Shown here: positions 28,093 to 36,425 of the stretch, piece by piece | How positions within the stretch are numbered: position 1 is the stretch's first letter | Layout of the letters: the number at the start of each line of letters is the position of its first letter | NCBI GenBank assembly: GCA_963724695.1 | Contig: CAVRVW010000012.1 | Coordinates: 744,001-808,000 of the forward strand | Direction of reading: 5' to 3' | From: CAVQFD01 sp963724695 | GTDB lineage: Bacteria; Acidobacteriota; Vicinamibacteria; Vicinamibacterales; CAVVIG01 | DNA length: 64,000 nucleotides | The notes under the pieces: generated by a model | The model's database searches: none | What the model saw: only the letters and a program-made list of their open reading frames with translations | What the model was told of the DNA's origin: nothing | Position numbers and translations under genes: made by a program

Positions 28093-28201
28093 CTGGCACC
28101 TCGAAAAAGTGTGGCCGGAAGTTTCTCACGCTTCGCGGTCTCGGACGTGCGGTAAAGTGCGGCGTGTTACAACTGGAAACGTTCCGGGAGGCAGGAGAGA
28201 G

Positions 28202-28774
28202 ATGAAGACGGCTGCGCTGCTCAGTGTCCTGGTGCTGGCCCTGCCCCTTGCCGCGGCGGCACAGATTAAGGCGCAAGCCAGACCCGGCGGGACGCCCCCC
28301 TGGAACAAGGGCATTCTGCCCATCAGCGCCGAGAGCTACTGGCACGCCGTCGAGTGCGGCAAGCTGGGCGGCGAAAACCCTGCGTGCGTCTTCTGGGACA
28401 CGGGCCTGTGCAAGAACGAGGACTTCGTGATCGCCATGTTCACGCCCTACAAGTCGGTGGCGTACGAAGTCTGGCGGGTCGTGCGGCAGATGCAGCCGGC
28501 TCCCACGCCGAGCTTTCAGGAGGCGCAGCGGACGCGGGTCACGGTCGGTATCACCCCCGAACGCGGCTCGAAGAACCCGATCGCCAGCGTCGCGGTCCGG
28601 CGCGGCGGCAAGACCCTGCAGCCGGCCACGACGACGATGGAGCCGAACGGAGGCCGGTTCACGTTCGACTACCCGGCGTTTGCGGCAACGGGCAGCCTGA
28701 CGCTGGACCTCGTGGGCAAGGTGAAGACCCTCTCCTGCACGATCGATCCGGCGACGCTGGCGCAGTTCCGCTAG
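28202..28774 (+). CDS. Secreted protein of unknown function
   Basis: 190 residues. Signal peptide KTAALLSVLVLALPLAAAAQ, then a cysteine-containing segment (AVECGKLGGENPACVFWDTGLCKNEDFVIAMFTPY, three Cys) and a beta-rich C-terminal part (TRVTVGITPERGSKNPIASVAVRRGG, GGRFTFDYPAFAATGSLTLDLVG). GGCAGGAGAGAG just before ATG 28202 is a good ribosome-binding site. It converges on the RpoZ-like gene, sharing the CTAG at 28771-28774. I do not recognise the family. Confidence 0.72.
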   Translation: MKTAALLSVLVLALPLAAAAQIKAQARPGGTPPWNKGILPISAESYWHAVECGKLGGENPACVFWDTGLCKNEDFVIAMFTPYKSVAYEVWRVVRQMQPAPTPSFQEAQRTRVTVGITPERGSKNPIASVAVRRGGKTLQPATTTMEPNGGRFTFDYPAFAATGSLTLDLVGKVKTLSCTIDPATLAQFR

Positions 28775-29023
28775 ACGAGCGACCTCTTCAACCGGAAGGA
28801 CGTCGGTCGGAACATCAATGGCGACCGGGGCCACCGGCACCGCTCCGGGGAGCAACTCGAAGACCTTCCCCTCGGCAACCTCCATCTGCGCGATCACGTT
28901 GCGCTTGTGATCGCCGACCTCGACCCTCGGCCGACACCCGCGAGTCAGCTGGACGGCGCGAAGCGAAGAGAGCACGACGAACTGGAACGTTCCCATATCG
29001 GCTGGACGATGGATCAAGGGCAC
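28771..29023 (-). CDS. rpoZ: RNA polymerase omega subunit-like protein
   Basis: Omega helps assemble RNA polymerase around beta prime. The segment GTFQFVVLSSLRAVQLTRG, then PRVEVGDHKRNVIAQMEVAEGKV, matches the omega pattern (a helix with V-L-SLRA-QL-RG, PR, K, V-A-EVAEGKV). GTG 29023 (VPLIHRPADMG) or ATG 28996 could start it. The frame reads past EEVARL into the antisense of the facing gene; one extra base near 28775 would end it at TAG (complement 28771-28773), giving about 84 residues, normal for omega. Low complexity, no Shine-Dalgarno. The product call is moderate; the end is inferred. Confidence 0.6.
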
Positions 29024-29171
29024 CTCACAGGAAGGCTTTGGTGAGGGCCAGGGCTGGCAGGCCGCAGAGCTCAGAAAAGCAGGAGCGTTAAGCATACCCC
29101 GTTTCGGGCCACCGCCCGGCGCGATTCGCCGAACCTCCTGCCTGGCGTCGAGTTCGGCGTAACGTGTGGAT

Positions 29172-29195
29172 ATGCCGCGATCTGAGCCGCGGCAT
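29172..29195 (-). terminator. Hairpin after the cytochrome c peroxidase gene, weak terminator
   Basis: 8-bp perfect stem ATGCCGCG (29172-29179) and CGCGGCAT (29188-29195) with an 8-base loop, eleven bases past the stop of the minus-strand gene. No T-run follows on that strand, so termination may be Rho-assisted or absent. Confidence 0.45.
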
Positions 29196-29205
29196 TCCCT
29201 TCTCT

Positions 29206-30564
29206 CTATAGCTTCCGCAGGTAGGCGAGCAGCGCCGCACGCTCTTCGGGCAGCGGCTGGCGATCGAAGTTCACGCCATCGGTCGTGGCCACCGCGGGCA
29301 CCACTCCGGGGGCGGCGTTTGCCTTGACGCGCTTGAAGAACTCCACGTAGTGGTCCACCATTTCTTCGAGCGTCGCGGCGCTGTTGTTGTGGAAGTACGG
29401 CGCAGTCTTACTGATGCCTCGCAGACCGGGCATGTCGAACTTGTTCCAGTCGTCGGTCGGCGGCGCGCCGCCGACGAACCCGGTCAAGAGCGCCCGGCCG
29501 GGGTCGGAGCTCGCACGGCGGACCTTGGTGCCGTTCGCCATGGTGATCTCGTAGGTCCGGGCATTGCGGGCCAGTCGGTCAGGGCACGGCGCGAAGGCAA
29601 ACCGGGCCGGCGTCACGGTGTCCACGGGACGCGGGCACTGCGACGCAATGTCGTGGAATCGCACGATCACCGGCGCGTTCGATTGCGACGGGCCGCCATG
29701 GCATTGTGTGCAGGCGCGCACGAATACCGCTTTCCCCTGCTGCTCGAGCGCGTCGAGCGGCGGGTCGGGGTCCGGCAACGGGGTCGTGCCTTCTCTGATG
29801 GCATCGGACAGCGCGCGCACGCGGTGGTTCGTGAACAACACCTTCTGGAAGGACGCCAGGTCGTCGAGGAGCCGCTGCGACGGCACGTCCTTGATTTCCG
29901 CGTGGTTGACCAACGCACCGTCCGCCTGCGCTTGAAGCGTCCCGATGCGGGCGTCCAACTGGTAGCCGCCGGTCCGGTTCGGCTCGCGAGGCCAGAAGTT
30001 GTCGAGGGCCGGCCCTGTCAACGCAACGTCGTTGACGGTCGGCACCATGCGCCACACGTCGACTGACGCTTCATCCGACGGCTGGCTGGTCGCCGGATCG
30101 ATGAGGCGCATGTTCGGCGGGAGATCGAACGTGATCCGGACGAGACCATTCTGCCGGAGGTTGCTGAAGTCGGTCGCGTGTTCCCCGTTGATCCGGAAAT
30201 CATCGGCGTCGATCGGACGAAACAGCGGGTCGTCGGCCTTCGGGTTGAAGCGTCGCCGCAGCTGCAGCAGCCGGAACCTCGCCTCGGCGCTGGCGGGCGA
30301 GAGCTGGAACTGGTCGGTCGGCATGTGGCAGTCTGCGCACGACCGCCCGTTGGCGCCCAGCCCTTCCAGGCGGCGGTCGAAGAATGCGCCAAAGCCACGG
30401 AGCACGGCATCGCACGGCTCGCCCCCGCAGTCGGCGGCCTGATGTGTCATGGTCTGGGCCTGCGGCTCGAGGTCCGCCGGCGACACCGCGGCATTGCTCG
30501 CGCCCATCGCGGCCGCGAACGTCAGCGCCAGGCCAGCGGCCAGCACGAAAGATCGTGTGTTCAA
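29206..30564 (-). CDS. Di-haem cytochrome c peroxidase family protein (MauG/CcpA-like)
   Basis: About 452 residues, periplasmic. Signal peptide NTRSFVLAAGLALTFAAAMGA. Two haem sites, SCADCHMP and ACTQCHGG, sit in the usual two-domain order, with DMPGLRGISKTAPYFHNNSAATLEEMVDHYVEFF and the ending ERAALLAYLRKL typical of the family. DDLASFQKVLFTNHRV and PTVNDVALTGPALDNFW lie between. It may reduce peroxide or oxidise a protein partner. TTG 30564 is chosen because GAGGAGA lies about six bases upstream; an ATG at 30672 would add 36 odd residues. Intact frame. Confidence 0.85.
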   Translation of the reverse strand: MNTRSFVLAAGLALTFAAAMGASNAAVSPADLEPQAQTMTHQAADCGGEPCDAVLRGFGAFFDRRLEGLGANGRSCADCHMPTDQFQLSPASAEARFRLLQLRRRFNPKADDPLFRPIDADDFRINGEHATDFSNLRQNGLVRITFDLPPNMRLIDPATSQPSDEASVDVWRMVPTVNDVALTGPALDNFWPREPNRTGGYQLDARIGTLQAQADGALVNHAEIKDVPSQRLLDDLASFQKVLFTNHRVRALSDAIREGTTPLPDPDPPLDALEQQGKAVFVRACTQCHGGPSQSNAPVIVRFHDIASQCPRPVDTVTPARFAFAPCPDRLARNARTYEITMANGTKVRRASSDPGRALLTGFVGGAPPTDDWNKFDMPGLRGISKTAPYFHNNSAATLEEMVDHYVEFFKRVKANAAPGVVPAVATTDGVNFDRQPLPEERAALLAYLRKL

Positions 30565-30742
30565 GGGTTCTCCTCTGCAGTTGACGATCGAAACTGGAGC
30601 CGTCCGCAAAAGCACTGGTGCTTCGCGCGAGCAGCCGCACACAGAGGTAAACGCCAGGAACGGGTAGTTCAAACACCCTGGGGAGGGGCGAACGGCGGGA
30701 ACTCGTCAAAGGAATGGGAAGACGCGGGAGCGGCGAGGCGAT

Positions 30743-30904
30743 TCAGCGATGCGAGTCTTGCCCGGATCCGAGACGGTGTTCGGAGATCCACTGGTTGCTG
30801 ACCGTCCCCAGATCCGTCTGGTGACCGCGATGCCGCCAGGACGTCACGAGCGCGACGAGGGCGCCTGCGATCGCCAGCCCGCCCAGGACCCAGAGCGCGT
30901 TCAT
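30743..30904 (-). CDS. 53-residue single-span membrane protein
   Basis: Reads MNALWVLGGLAIAGALVALV then TSWRHRGHQTDLGTVSNQWISEHRLGSGQ, ending at TGA (complement 30743-30745). One N-terminal membrane helix, then a polar tail. Its ATG overlaps the stop of the 114-residue gene upstream (ATGA), which is good evidence of real, coupled translation. Tail residues 33-48 (DLGTVSNQWISEHRLG) resemble a short motif I have seen after an N-terminal anchor in other small acidobacterial and proteobacterial proteins, but I cannot name it. Confidence 0.65.
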   Translation of the reverse strand: MNALWVLGGLAIAGALVALVTSWRHRGHQTDLGTVSNQWISEHRLGSGQDSHR

Positions 30905-31245
30905 GAGCCTGCTCCGTCGGCGCCGTCGAGACTGCGCTGTCCGAGCGCTGTCCGCACCTCGGCGAGCGCTTTCCTCAGCATCGTGCGGACGCCACCGCTC
31001 GGGAGCCGGCCAACATTGGTACCGAGCGTCATCAAGAGCAGCGACGTCTCGTGCCCGGCATCAAGGGCAGCGGTCAGCGCCTTGACGTCCGCTCTAACGG
31101 CAACCGACACGTGGTCCTTGGACAGCCAACCTGCGTACTTCGCGACCTCGGAGAGCGGTCGCCTGAATGCGGCCCCAGGGTCGGTCGGCTCCAGGTGATC
31201 GGCGTCTGTGGAGTGACGCCTGACCCGATCGGCATGAGACGGCAT
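30901..31245 (-). CDS. Hypothetical protein, 114 residues
   Basis: Soluble, mostly helical (LSEVAKYAGWLSKDHVSVAVRADVKALTAALDAGHETSLLLMTLGTNVGRL, TMLRKALAEVRTALGQ). Polar, His-rich start (MPSHADRVRRHSTDADH) and no signal peptide. It precedes and overlaps the 53-residue membrane protein gene, and the gene at 31278-31787 lies just upstream on the same strand, so a three-gene operon is likely. I do not recognise the family. Confidence 0.55.
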   Translation of the reverse strand: MPSHADRVRRHSTDADHLEPTDPGAAFRRPLSEVAKYAGWLSKDHVSVAVRADVKALTAALDAGHETSLLLMTLGTNVGRLPSGGVRTMLRKALAEVRTALGQRSLDGADGAGS

Positions 31246-31277
31246 GACAGTCCTCCAGGGGGCTGGGGCAAACGAGG

Positions 31278-31787
31278 CTAACGGGGCCGGCCCGTCAGCA
31301 CGGGCACCAGCAGAAACTCGGACAGCCCTTCGGCGGTGGCGAAGACCTGTCCGGTCCCGTGATGCTTCATCTGAAGCGTCTCCGTGCCGACGCCGACAAA
31401 CATCACGTTGACGCGATCCTCGCGTGGAGGGAGTCCGTCGGTCGACGTAAAGCGGTAGTGGCAGACGAGAGTCGCAGCGCCCAAGTTGGGCACGACGGTG
31501 AGGGAGACGGCGGCAGGCGCCGGCTTGCGGACCACGAATCCGCCATCGGGTCCCTCGAGGTCGACGACCACGTCGCGAGCGCGATCCCCGGGAAACTCCT
31601 CGCGGAAGGCGTCGACGTCGCGGGTGGCTGTCACCCGGAGCTCGTCGACCAGGCGCAGCCCGTGACGCCGGATGAGATCGGCCTTGCGGGCGACGGCCTC
31701 GTCTTCCTTGAGGCGCACGGTGTCGCGTTTGCGCTCGTCGTCAGCGATCCGCTTGATCCAGTCGGCGACGGCTGCACTCGTGCTCAT
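31278..31787 (-). CDS. Hypothetical protein, about 169 residues
   Basis: Cytoplasmic. A charged helical N-terminus (ADWIKRIADDERKRDTVRLKEDEAVARKADLIRRHG) leads to a beta-rich C-terminal half (RDVVVDLEGPDGGFVVRKPAPAAVSLTVVPNLGAATLVCHYRFTS, DRVNVMFVGVGTETLQMKHHGTGQVFATAEGLSEFLLVPVLTG). ATG 31787 (MSTSAAV) is preferred to longer in-frame starts since the extra N-terminal residues look non-coding. First gene of the small operon that ends with the 53-residue membrane protein. No family named. Confidence 0.6.
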   Translation of the reverse strand: MSTSAAVADWIKRIADDERKRDTVRLKEDEAVARKADLIRRHGLRLVDELRVTATRDVDAFREEFPGDRARDVVVDLEGPDGGFVVRKPAPAAVSLTVVPNLGAATLVCHYRFTSTDGLPPREDRVNVMFVGVGTETLQMKHHGTGQVFATAEGLSEFLLVPVLTGRPR

Positions 31788-32021
31788 GTCCACGCCTTCC
31801 GTTGCTGACGGTCGAGACCACGCCGCTCGATCGCCGTCAAGCGCGACCAAGGCAGAAAGTTGTGAGGCGGATGCGCGTCGCGTGCGCGCGCGTCGCACGG
31901 ACCAAAGATGGGCCGGTCGGCACGCGGACCTGGCTGGCTCAGTTCTGGATGACTGCCACCACTATACACGATTGGCCCGGTGGCCTCGGGACACCTGCGC
32001 AAGCGCTCCTGGCCATCGAAC

Positions 32022-32399
32022 CTAGGAGGAGTGCCGGCCCGAGGGGAAATCGAACGCCGCATCGCGCTCGAAAACCACGCTTCGCGCCAGGAGGTTGACC
32101 GTGGCCGTTCGACCCGCGGACGTCCACGCCTCCGACTGACTCGATCCCTGGTCGGCGTCGCTCCACCAGGTCGCTTCAGCCCGTGCGTGATCCGGGAGCG
32201 CGAAGCCAAGGAGATCCTCGATTTCCGCAAAGGTCAGGACCACACGGTCCGCGTTTCGGTCCTGGAGATACGCGCGGAGCTGCCGGTAGTGTCCGTGGTC
32301 GTCGCGTGCGCGCCACTCGGGGGAAGGCGCTACACTCGGCGGCGATCCCCTGCCCGCGATGCGGCGTCTGGCCCAATCGAGCATGCCCAACTTGTACAC
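32022..32399 (-). CDS. DUF7662-like protein
   Basis: Up to 125 residues. The core HYRQLRAYLQDRNADRVVLTFAEIEDLLGFALPDHARAEATWW, then SQSEAWTSAGRTATVNLLARSVVFER, follows the pattern of a widespread small domain I know as DUF7662 (LTF-EIE--LG--LP--A----WW-N ... A-W--AG--V--V-L----V-F-R). Function unknown; it occurs alone or attached to other modules. The first 25 residues look weak, so the real start may be downstream of 32399. Stands alone, divergent from the membrane protein at 32475. Confidence 0.6.
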   Translation of the reverse strand: MYKLGMLDWARRRIAGRGSPPSVAPSPEWRARDDHGHYRQLRAYLQDRNADRVVLTFAEIEDLLGFALPDHARAEATWWSDADQGSSQSEAWTSAGRTATVNLLARSVVFERDAAFDFPSGRHSS

Positions 32400-32474
32400 A
32401 CAGCGGCCGCCCGGCGCTGTTCAAAATGGCACTCTGCGCCAGGCCTGCCCGATCTGCTAGCCTTGCGCTCGCAA

Positions 32475-33638
32475 ATGAGTGAGGCAACTGAGATCGAGCG
32501 GTTCTCGCTCCTCGGAGGTCCGCTGCATCGGCTGGGCTGTCGTCTGGGCCTCGTTCGCGACGGCGCAAACACAATCCGGCTCGGGCTGGCGATCGGCGCG
32601 GGGCTCTGGGTCTCCGTGGTGGTGCTGGCGCTCCTCGGCGGCGTCGCTCCGGAGCTGGTCTCCGTCTCGGCGATCGGCGCCCACGTGCGCCTGTTGGCGC
32701 TCATCCCGCTTCTGTTCCTCGGCGAAACCTGGCTGGAGCCACGTGTGGAGGCGTTTGTCAGCATGATCGTGCGGTCGGGGATCGTGCCCACGACCACACG
32801 ACCGGCCCTGGATGCCCACATCGCGCGAACGACGCGACTGAAGGACTCGTGGATGGCGGAAGCCATGTGCCTGGCGGCCGCGGTGCTGTTGCCGCTGGCC
32901 GGCCCCCGGTGGCTCATTCCGGGCATCGCCGTGGCCGAGCAATTGAGCGACACGCCGCTAGGCGTGAGCTGGGCTGGCCAGTGGTATGCGGTTGTCGGTC
33001 TCCCGATCTTTCGATTTCTGGTAGTGCGCTGGTTCTGGCGGCTGGTTCTCTGGTGGCTGTTCCTGTGGCGCATCTCGACGTTGGAGCTTCATCTCGTGCC
33101 GACCCATCCGGACGGCGCCGGTGGCCTCGGTTACCTGGAGATCGTGCACCTGCACTTCATCCCGCTGGTGCTGGTGAACTCCGCGGTGCAGAGCGCCGCG
33201 CTCGCCCAGGAATTGTCCTCGGGCGCTGCGACGTTCGAGGCGGTCTACCCCGCCCTCGCCCTTGTCGCAATCGTCGACGTCGTGTTGTTTTTCTCGCCCC
33301 TGCTCCTGGTCACCCCCAAGCTCTGGGCCTGCCGGGTGCAGGGGCTGAGCGACTACATGGTGCTGGCGCAGCGCTATGTCAGCGACTTCGAGGGCAAGTG
33401 GCTGGGCGAGGGACGCGCCGGATCGGAACCTCTCCTCGGCAACGCGGATGTGCAATCGCTGGCCGACCTGTCCACCAGCGTCGGCCTCGTGCGCGACATG
33501 CGCATCGTGCCGGTCAGCCTGCGCCTGGCCTTGGGGATCGCGACCGCCGCGGCGCTGCCGATGCTGCCTCTGTTCCTGTTCCGGTACCCCCTCGCGGAGC
33601 TGACCCAGAAGTTCTTCGTCAGATTGCTTGGCCTGTAA
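32475..33638 (+). CDS. Polytopic membrane protein of unknown function
   Basis: 387 residues with at least five strong membrane helices (IRLGLAIGAGLWVSVVVLALLG, VRLLALIPLLFLGETWL, MCLAAAVLLPLAGPRW, RWFWRLVLWWLFLWRIS, VYPALALVAIVDVVLFFSPLLLVTP). A polar segment with WRISTLELHLVPTHPDGAGGLGYLE sits in the middle, a pattern I associate with a recurring uncharacterised family in which THPDGAGGLG is conserved. ATG 32475 follows the start of the hydrophilic N-terminus MSEATEIERF. It ends six bases from the convergent Crp gene. Intact frame. Confidence 0.68.
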   Translation: MSEATEIERFSLLGGPLHRLGCRLGLVRDGANTIRLGLAIGAGLWVSVVVLALLGGVAPELVSVSAIGAHVRLLALIPLLFLGETWLEPRVEAFVSMIVRSGIVPTTTRPALDAHIARTTRLKDSWMAEAMCLAAAVLLPLAGPRWLIPGIAVAEQLSDTPLGVSWAGQWYAVVGLPIFRFLVVRWFWRLVLWWLFLWRISTLELHLVPTHPDGAGGLGYLEIVHLHFIPLVLVNSAVQSAALAQELSSGAATFEAVYPALALVAIVDVVLFFSPLLLVTPKLWACRVQGLSDYMVLAQRYVSDFEGKWLGEGRAGSEPLLGNADVQSLADLSTSVGLVRDMRIVPVSLRLALGIATAAALPMLPLFLFRYPLAELTQKFFVRLLGL

Positions 33639-33644
33639 CGGCGG

Positions 33645-34298
33645 CTAGTCGTGCAGGACGATGCTCAGGAGCGCGTCGTGCACCTCGAGGGTGCCGTTGT
33701 ACTCGATGAACCCGAGCTTTCGGAACTTGTTCATGAAGAAGTTCACGCGTGACCGTGTGGTCCCGACCATCTCGGCCAGCACTTCCTGAGAGATGCGCGG
33801 CAGCACCCGTCGCGGCCCGGCGGGCTTCCCGTACCGCGCCAGCAGCAGCAGCGTGCGGGCCAGCCGCTTCTCGCTGGCGTTGAAGAGGTGATCGACGAGG
33901 TCCTCTTCCAGCCGGTGGTTTCGGGCGAGCATGTGCGAGATGAATCGGTCGGAGAGGTCGTGCTGCTGGTGCAGCAGGCGGACCATCTGCCGTTTGGGCA
34001 CGACGCGGATGCGGCTCGCGGTCATCGCCGCGGCCGTGGCGAGCCGAACGGGCTGACCGGCCAGCGCACCCTCTCCGAAAAACTCGCCGGCCCCCAGGAC
34101 CCCGACCACCGCCTCCTTGCCGGTCTTCGACAAGACCGACAGCTTCACACGCCCCTGCTGGATGTAGAGGACGGTGCCCGCTGCGTCGCCCTGGGCGTAG
34201 ATGCCCTCTTCCGCTCGGTAGTTTCTGACCTTACCGGCCATCGGCGCCGCATCGAGAAATGCGGAGGCGTCGAACCGTGGCTTCCGTGGCGAGCCCAT
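33645..34298 (-). CDS. Crp/Fnr family regulator (paralogue 2)
   Basis: 217 residues: a cyclic-nucleotide-binding fold (IYAQGDAAGTVLYIQQGRVKLSVLSKTGKEAVVGVLGAGEFFGEGALAGQP) and a C-terminal winged helix (SQEVLAEMVGTTRSRVNFFMNKFRKLGFIEYN). The first part has FGEGAL where cAMP-binding CRP has FGE-L, and there is no cysteine cluster, so it is not a classical Fe-S Fnr. The C-terminal SIVLHD is shared with its neighbour. Its ATG lies 55 bases after the stop of the first paralogue, same strand. Confidence 0.93.
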   Translation of the reverse strand: MGSPRKPRFDASAFLDAAPMAGKVRNYRAEEGIYAQGDAAGTVLYIQQGRVKLSVLSKTGKEAVVGVLGAGEFFGEGALAGQPVRLATAAAMTASRIRVVPKRQMVRLLHQQHDLSDRFISHMLARNHRLEEDLVDHLFNASEKRLARTLLLLARYGKPAGPRRVLPRISQEVLAEMVGTTRSRVNFFMNKFRKLGFIEYNGTLEVHDALLSIVLHD

Positions 34299-34353
34299 CC
34301 GGTCCCAGTGTACCCCCCTGGCCGAGGGGGACCGGGAATTTCTGTCCGGCGGG

Positions 34354-35082
34354 TCAGTCGTGCAGGACGACGCTCAGGAGGGAGCTGTTGATCTTGAGGG
34401 GGAGCTCGCCGTCGTACTCGATGAACCCGAGCTTCTTGAATTTGTTCAGGAAGAAGTTGACACGGGACCGCGTCGTCCCGACCATCTCGGCGAGCGTCTC
34501 CTGAGAAATCTTGGGGACGACCCGCGCCGGCTTGTCCTGCTTCCCATAGCGCGCCAGCAGGAGGAGCGTCCGCGCGAGGCGCTTCTCGCTCGAGTTGAAA
34601 AGCTGGTCGATCAGGTCCTCTTCAATGCGGATGTTCCGTGCCAGCATGTGCGAGATGAAGCGGTCCGACATGGCGTGCTGTTTGTGCAGCAACTGGACCA
34701 TCTTGCTCTTCTTCACGAGCAGGATCGCGCTCGGGGTAATCGCGGTCGCACTGCCCATGCGGGTCGCCTGGCCCGCCAGGCACCCCTCGCCGAAGAAATC
34801 TCCCGGGCCGAGCATCGCCACGACGGCTTCCCTGCCCGTCTTCGACAGCACCGACAGCTTGACGCCGCCGGCCTTGATGTACATGACGTGCTGGCAGTCA
34901 TCACCCTGGGTGAATATGGCTTCGTTGCGCCGGTAGTGCGCGACCGTCTTGGCCACGCCCGCCGAGTCGAGAAACGCCTGGGCGTTGAACGCTGACGCCT
35001 TCGGGCCACCGTTGGACCGCTTCGGGCCACCGTTGGACGACTTCGCGCCACCGTTGAGGGACCTGAGATTTTCAGCGCTCAT
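34354..35082 (-). CDS. Crp/Fnr family regulator (paralogue 1) with repetitive N-terminus
   Basis: 242 residues, clearly a duplicate of the neighbour at 33645: shared runs include VKLSVLSKTG, DRFISHMLARN, SEKRLARTLLLLARYGK and AEMVGTTRSRVNFF. The winged helix is intact. The extra N-terminal 30 residues are low-complexity SSNGGPKRSNGGPKA encoded by 21-base repeats, absent from paralogue 2. The ATG overlaps the stop of the histidine kinase gene (ATGA), so kinase and regulator are translated together. Confidence 0.93.
   Translation of the reverse strand: MSAENLRSLNGGAKSSNGGPKRSNGGPKASAFNAQAFLDSAGVAKTVAHYRRNEAIFTQGDDCQHVMYIKAGGVKLSVLSKTGREAVVAMLGPGDFFGEGCLAGQATRMGSATAITPSAILLVKKSKMVQLLHKQHAMSDRFISHMLARNIRIEEDLIDQLFNSSEKRLARTLLLLARYGKQDKPARVVPKISQETLAEMVGTTRSRVNFFLNKFKKLGFIEYDGELPLKINSSLLSVVLHD
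34999..35056. repeat. 21-bp tandem repeat inside the Crp paralogue-1 N-terminus
   Basis: Two full units beginning CTTCGGGCCACCGTTGGACC (34999-35019, 35020-35040) and a diverged partial third to about 35056. Frame is kept, so the linker can vary in multiples of seven residues. Confidence 0.8.
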
Positions 35083-35867
35083 CCCTGATCCTTCGCGAGC
35101 GGAAGCTGGACGATGAACTCACTACCCTGGCTGGCGCCCTGACTGCGGGCTTCGATGCTGCCACCGTGAAGCGCGACGATTTCGCGCACGATGCTCAGAC
35201 CAATGCCAAGACCGGTGCCCTCCTGCGGGCGCATCTGCGAGAACAACTCGAACACGTGAGGCAAGGCGTCCAGCGCGATGCCGCGTCCGTTGTCGATGAC
35301 GCGCAGCGAGACCGTGCGCGGCCTCCGCTCGGCAACAACCGTAATCCGCCCCCCGCGCTGCGTGTACTTGACGGCATTGCGCAGGAGATTCGAGACCACC
35401 TGCAACAGGCGCTGCCGATCGCCGTCCACCCAAATCGGTGTCTGCTCGCCTGGCAGGACGAGCATCTGCCCGCGTTGCGCCGCCGCGGACTCCGCGTCCG
35501 CCGCGGCCTCAGCGATGACGGTGCTCAGATCCACCCGGAGCCGGTGTAACGCGACCTTCCCGTGCGCCCAGCGTGCCGCGTCCACGAGATCCTCCACGAG
35601 ACGGCTCATTTGATCGAGCTGCCGCCGCATCACGTCGGCGGCCCGGCGCGACTGCTCCGTACCAGGCGCCACGCTCACCACCTCGACGGCCGCGAGCATG
35701 GTCGACAACGGCTGGCGAAGCTCGTGGGCGAGCGTCGCGACAAACAGGTCGTGCGGTGTAAAGGCAGGAGCGGGCCAGCGATCGGGCCTGACGCGGCGCC
35801 GACCGACCGGGGCACGGCTGGCGCCCAATCCGTTGAGCGGTGCCAGGAGCGATACGGTTTCAAGCAT
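35079..35867 (-). CDS. Sensor-less histidine kinase
   Basis: 262 residues. HisKA H-box ATLAHELRQPLSTMLAAVE near residue 45, N-box LLRNAVKYTQRGG, G1 DNGRGIALDALPHVFELF, G2 EGTGLGIGLSIVREIVALHGG, ending IVQLPLAKD. Only about 35 residues precede the H-box, and there is no membrane helix, PAS or GAF domain, so the signal must come from a partner. Overlap with the downstream Crp gene suggests that Crp-type proteins, rather than a receiver-domain regulator, are its functional partners; no response regulator is in the window. Confidence 0.93.
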   Translation of the reverse strand: MLETVSLLAPLNGLGASRAPVGRRRVRPDRWPAPAFTPHDLFVATLAHELRQPLSTMLAAVEVVSVAPGTEQSRRAADVMRRQLDQMSRLVEDLVDAARWAHGKVALHRLRVDLSTVIAEAAADAESAAAQRGQMLVLPGEQTPIWVDGDRQRLLQVVSNLLRNAVKYTQRGGRITVVAERRPRTVSLRVIDNGRGIALDALPHVFELFSQMRPQEGTGLGIGLSIVREIVALHGGSIEARSQGASQGSEFIVQLPLAKDQG

Positions 35868-35986
35868 TACAGGACCTCGGGGACAAGCTGAAGACTATCT
35901 GCCGCCGAGCCGGCCAGCTGTTCCGAATTGCACATCGAAAATGTCGCGCCGATCCCTTCGTGTATGTGTGTGCCCGGACGGACGCC

Positions 35987-36211
35987 TCAGCGGCGCCGCT
36001 CGGTGTCGCGCAGCACTTCCGCGGCCGTTGCCGCCTGGGGGCCAGGCCACAGCATCATCACGATGGCCGGCGGGACCAGGCTCAAGGCCAGCAGCAACCC
36101 TGCGGTCCCGAGCGTCATGTCCGTTCCGATCGCGACGATGGTGACGGCGACGAGGACGACGGCCGCGAACCAGCCCTGGATCAAAGTGGAGCGAGTGATG
36201 TTTACCAGCAT
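35987..36211 (-). CDS. Small two-helix membrane protein
   Basis: 74 residues from ATG 36211 (MLVNITRSTLIQGWF), or 89 from an upstream in-frame start at 36256. Two hydrophobic helices (GWFAAVVLVAVTIVAIG, LGTAGLLLALSLVPPAIVMMLW) and a polar tail GPQAATAAEVLRDTERRR. I recognise no specific family; PPAIVMMLWPGP is a pattern I have seen in other small acidobacterial membrane proteins. Between the histidine kinase operon and the small basic protein gene. Confidence 0.55.
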   Translation of the reverse strand: MLVNITRSTLIQGWFAAVVLVAVTIVAIGTDMTLGTAGLLLALSLVPPAIVMMLWPGPQAATAAEVLRDTERRR

Positions 36212-36425
36212 GGGATGCACCTGGGGCGTGGCGGACGCTGTCGGGGCTGTGCCCAATCAGCCACGAGAAGGGTACCGCCGGCCTACCGAGCGACGGTGTG
36301 CTGTATTGCACAGCGCGGTGGCGGGGTTATACCCATGCTTGACGGCGGGTGGCCAACGATGCTCGTACGTGACGCGCAGTGCGTAGTCGAGCGCGGCTGA
36401 GGATCGCTCGATGAATGGAGGACGG

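Noticed and set aside
28079..29095. A 338-residue minus-strand protein
   Set aside because: Only the first part (RpoZ-like) has sense; the rest is antisense to the secreted protein gene at 28202-28774.
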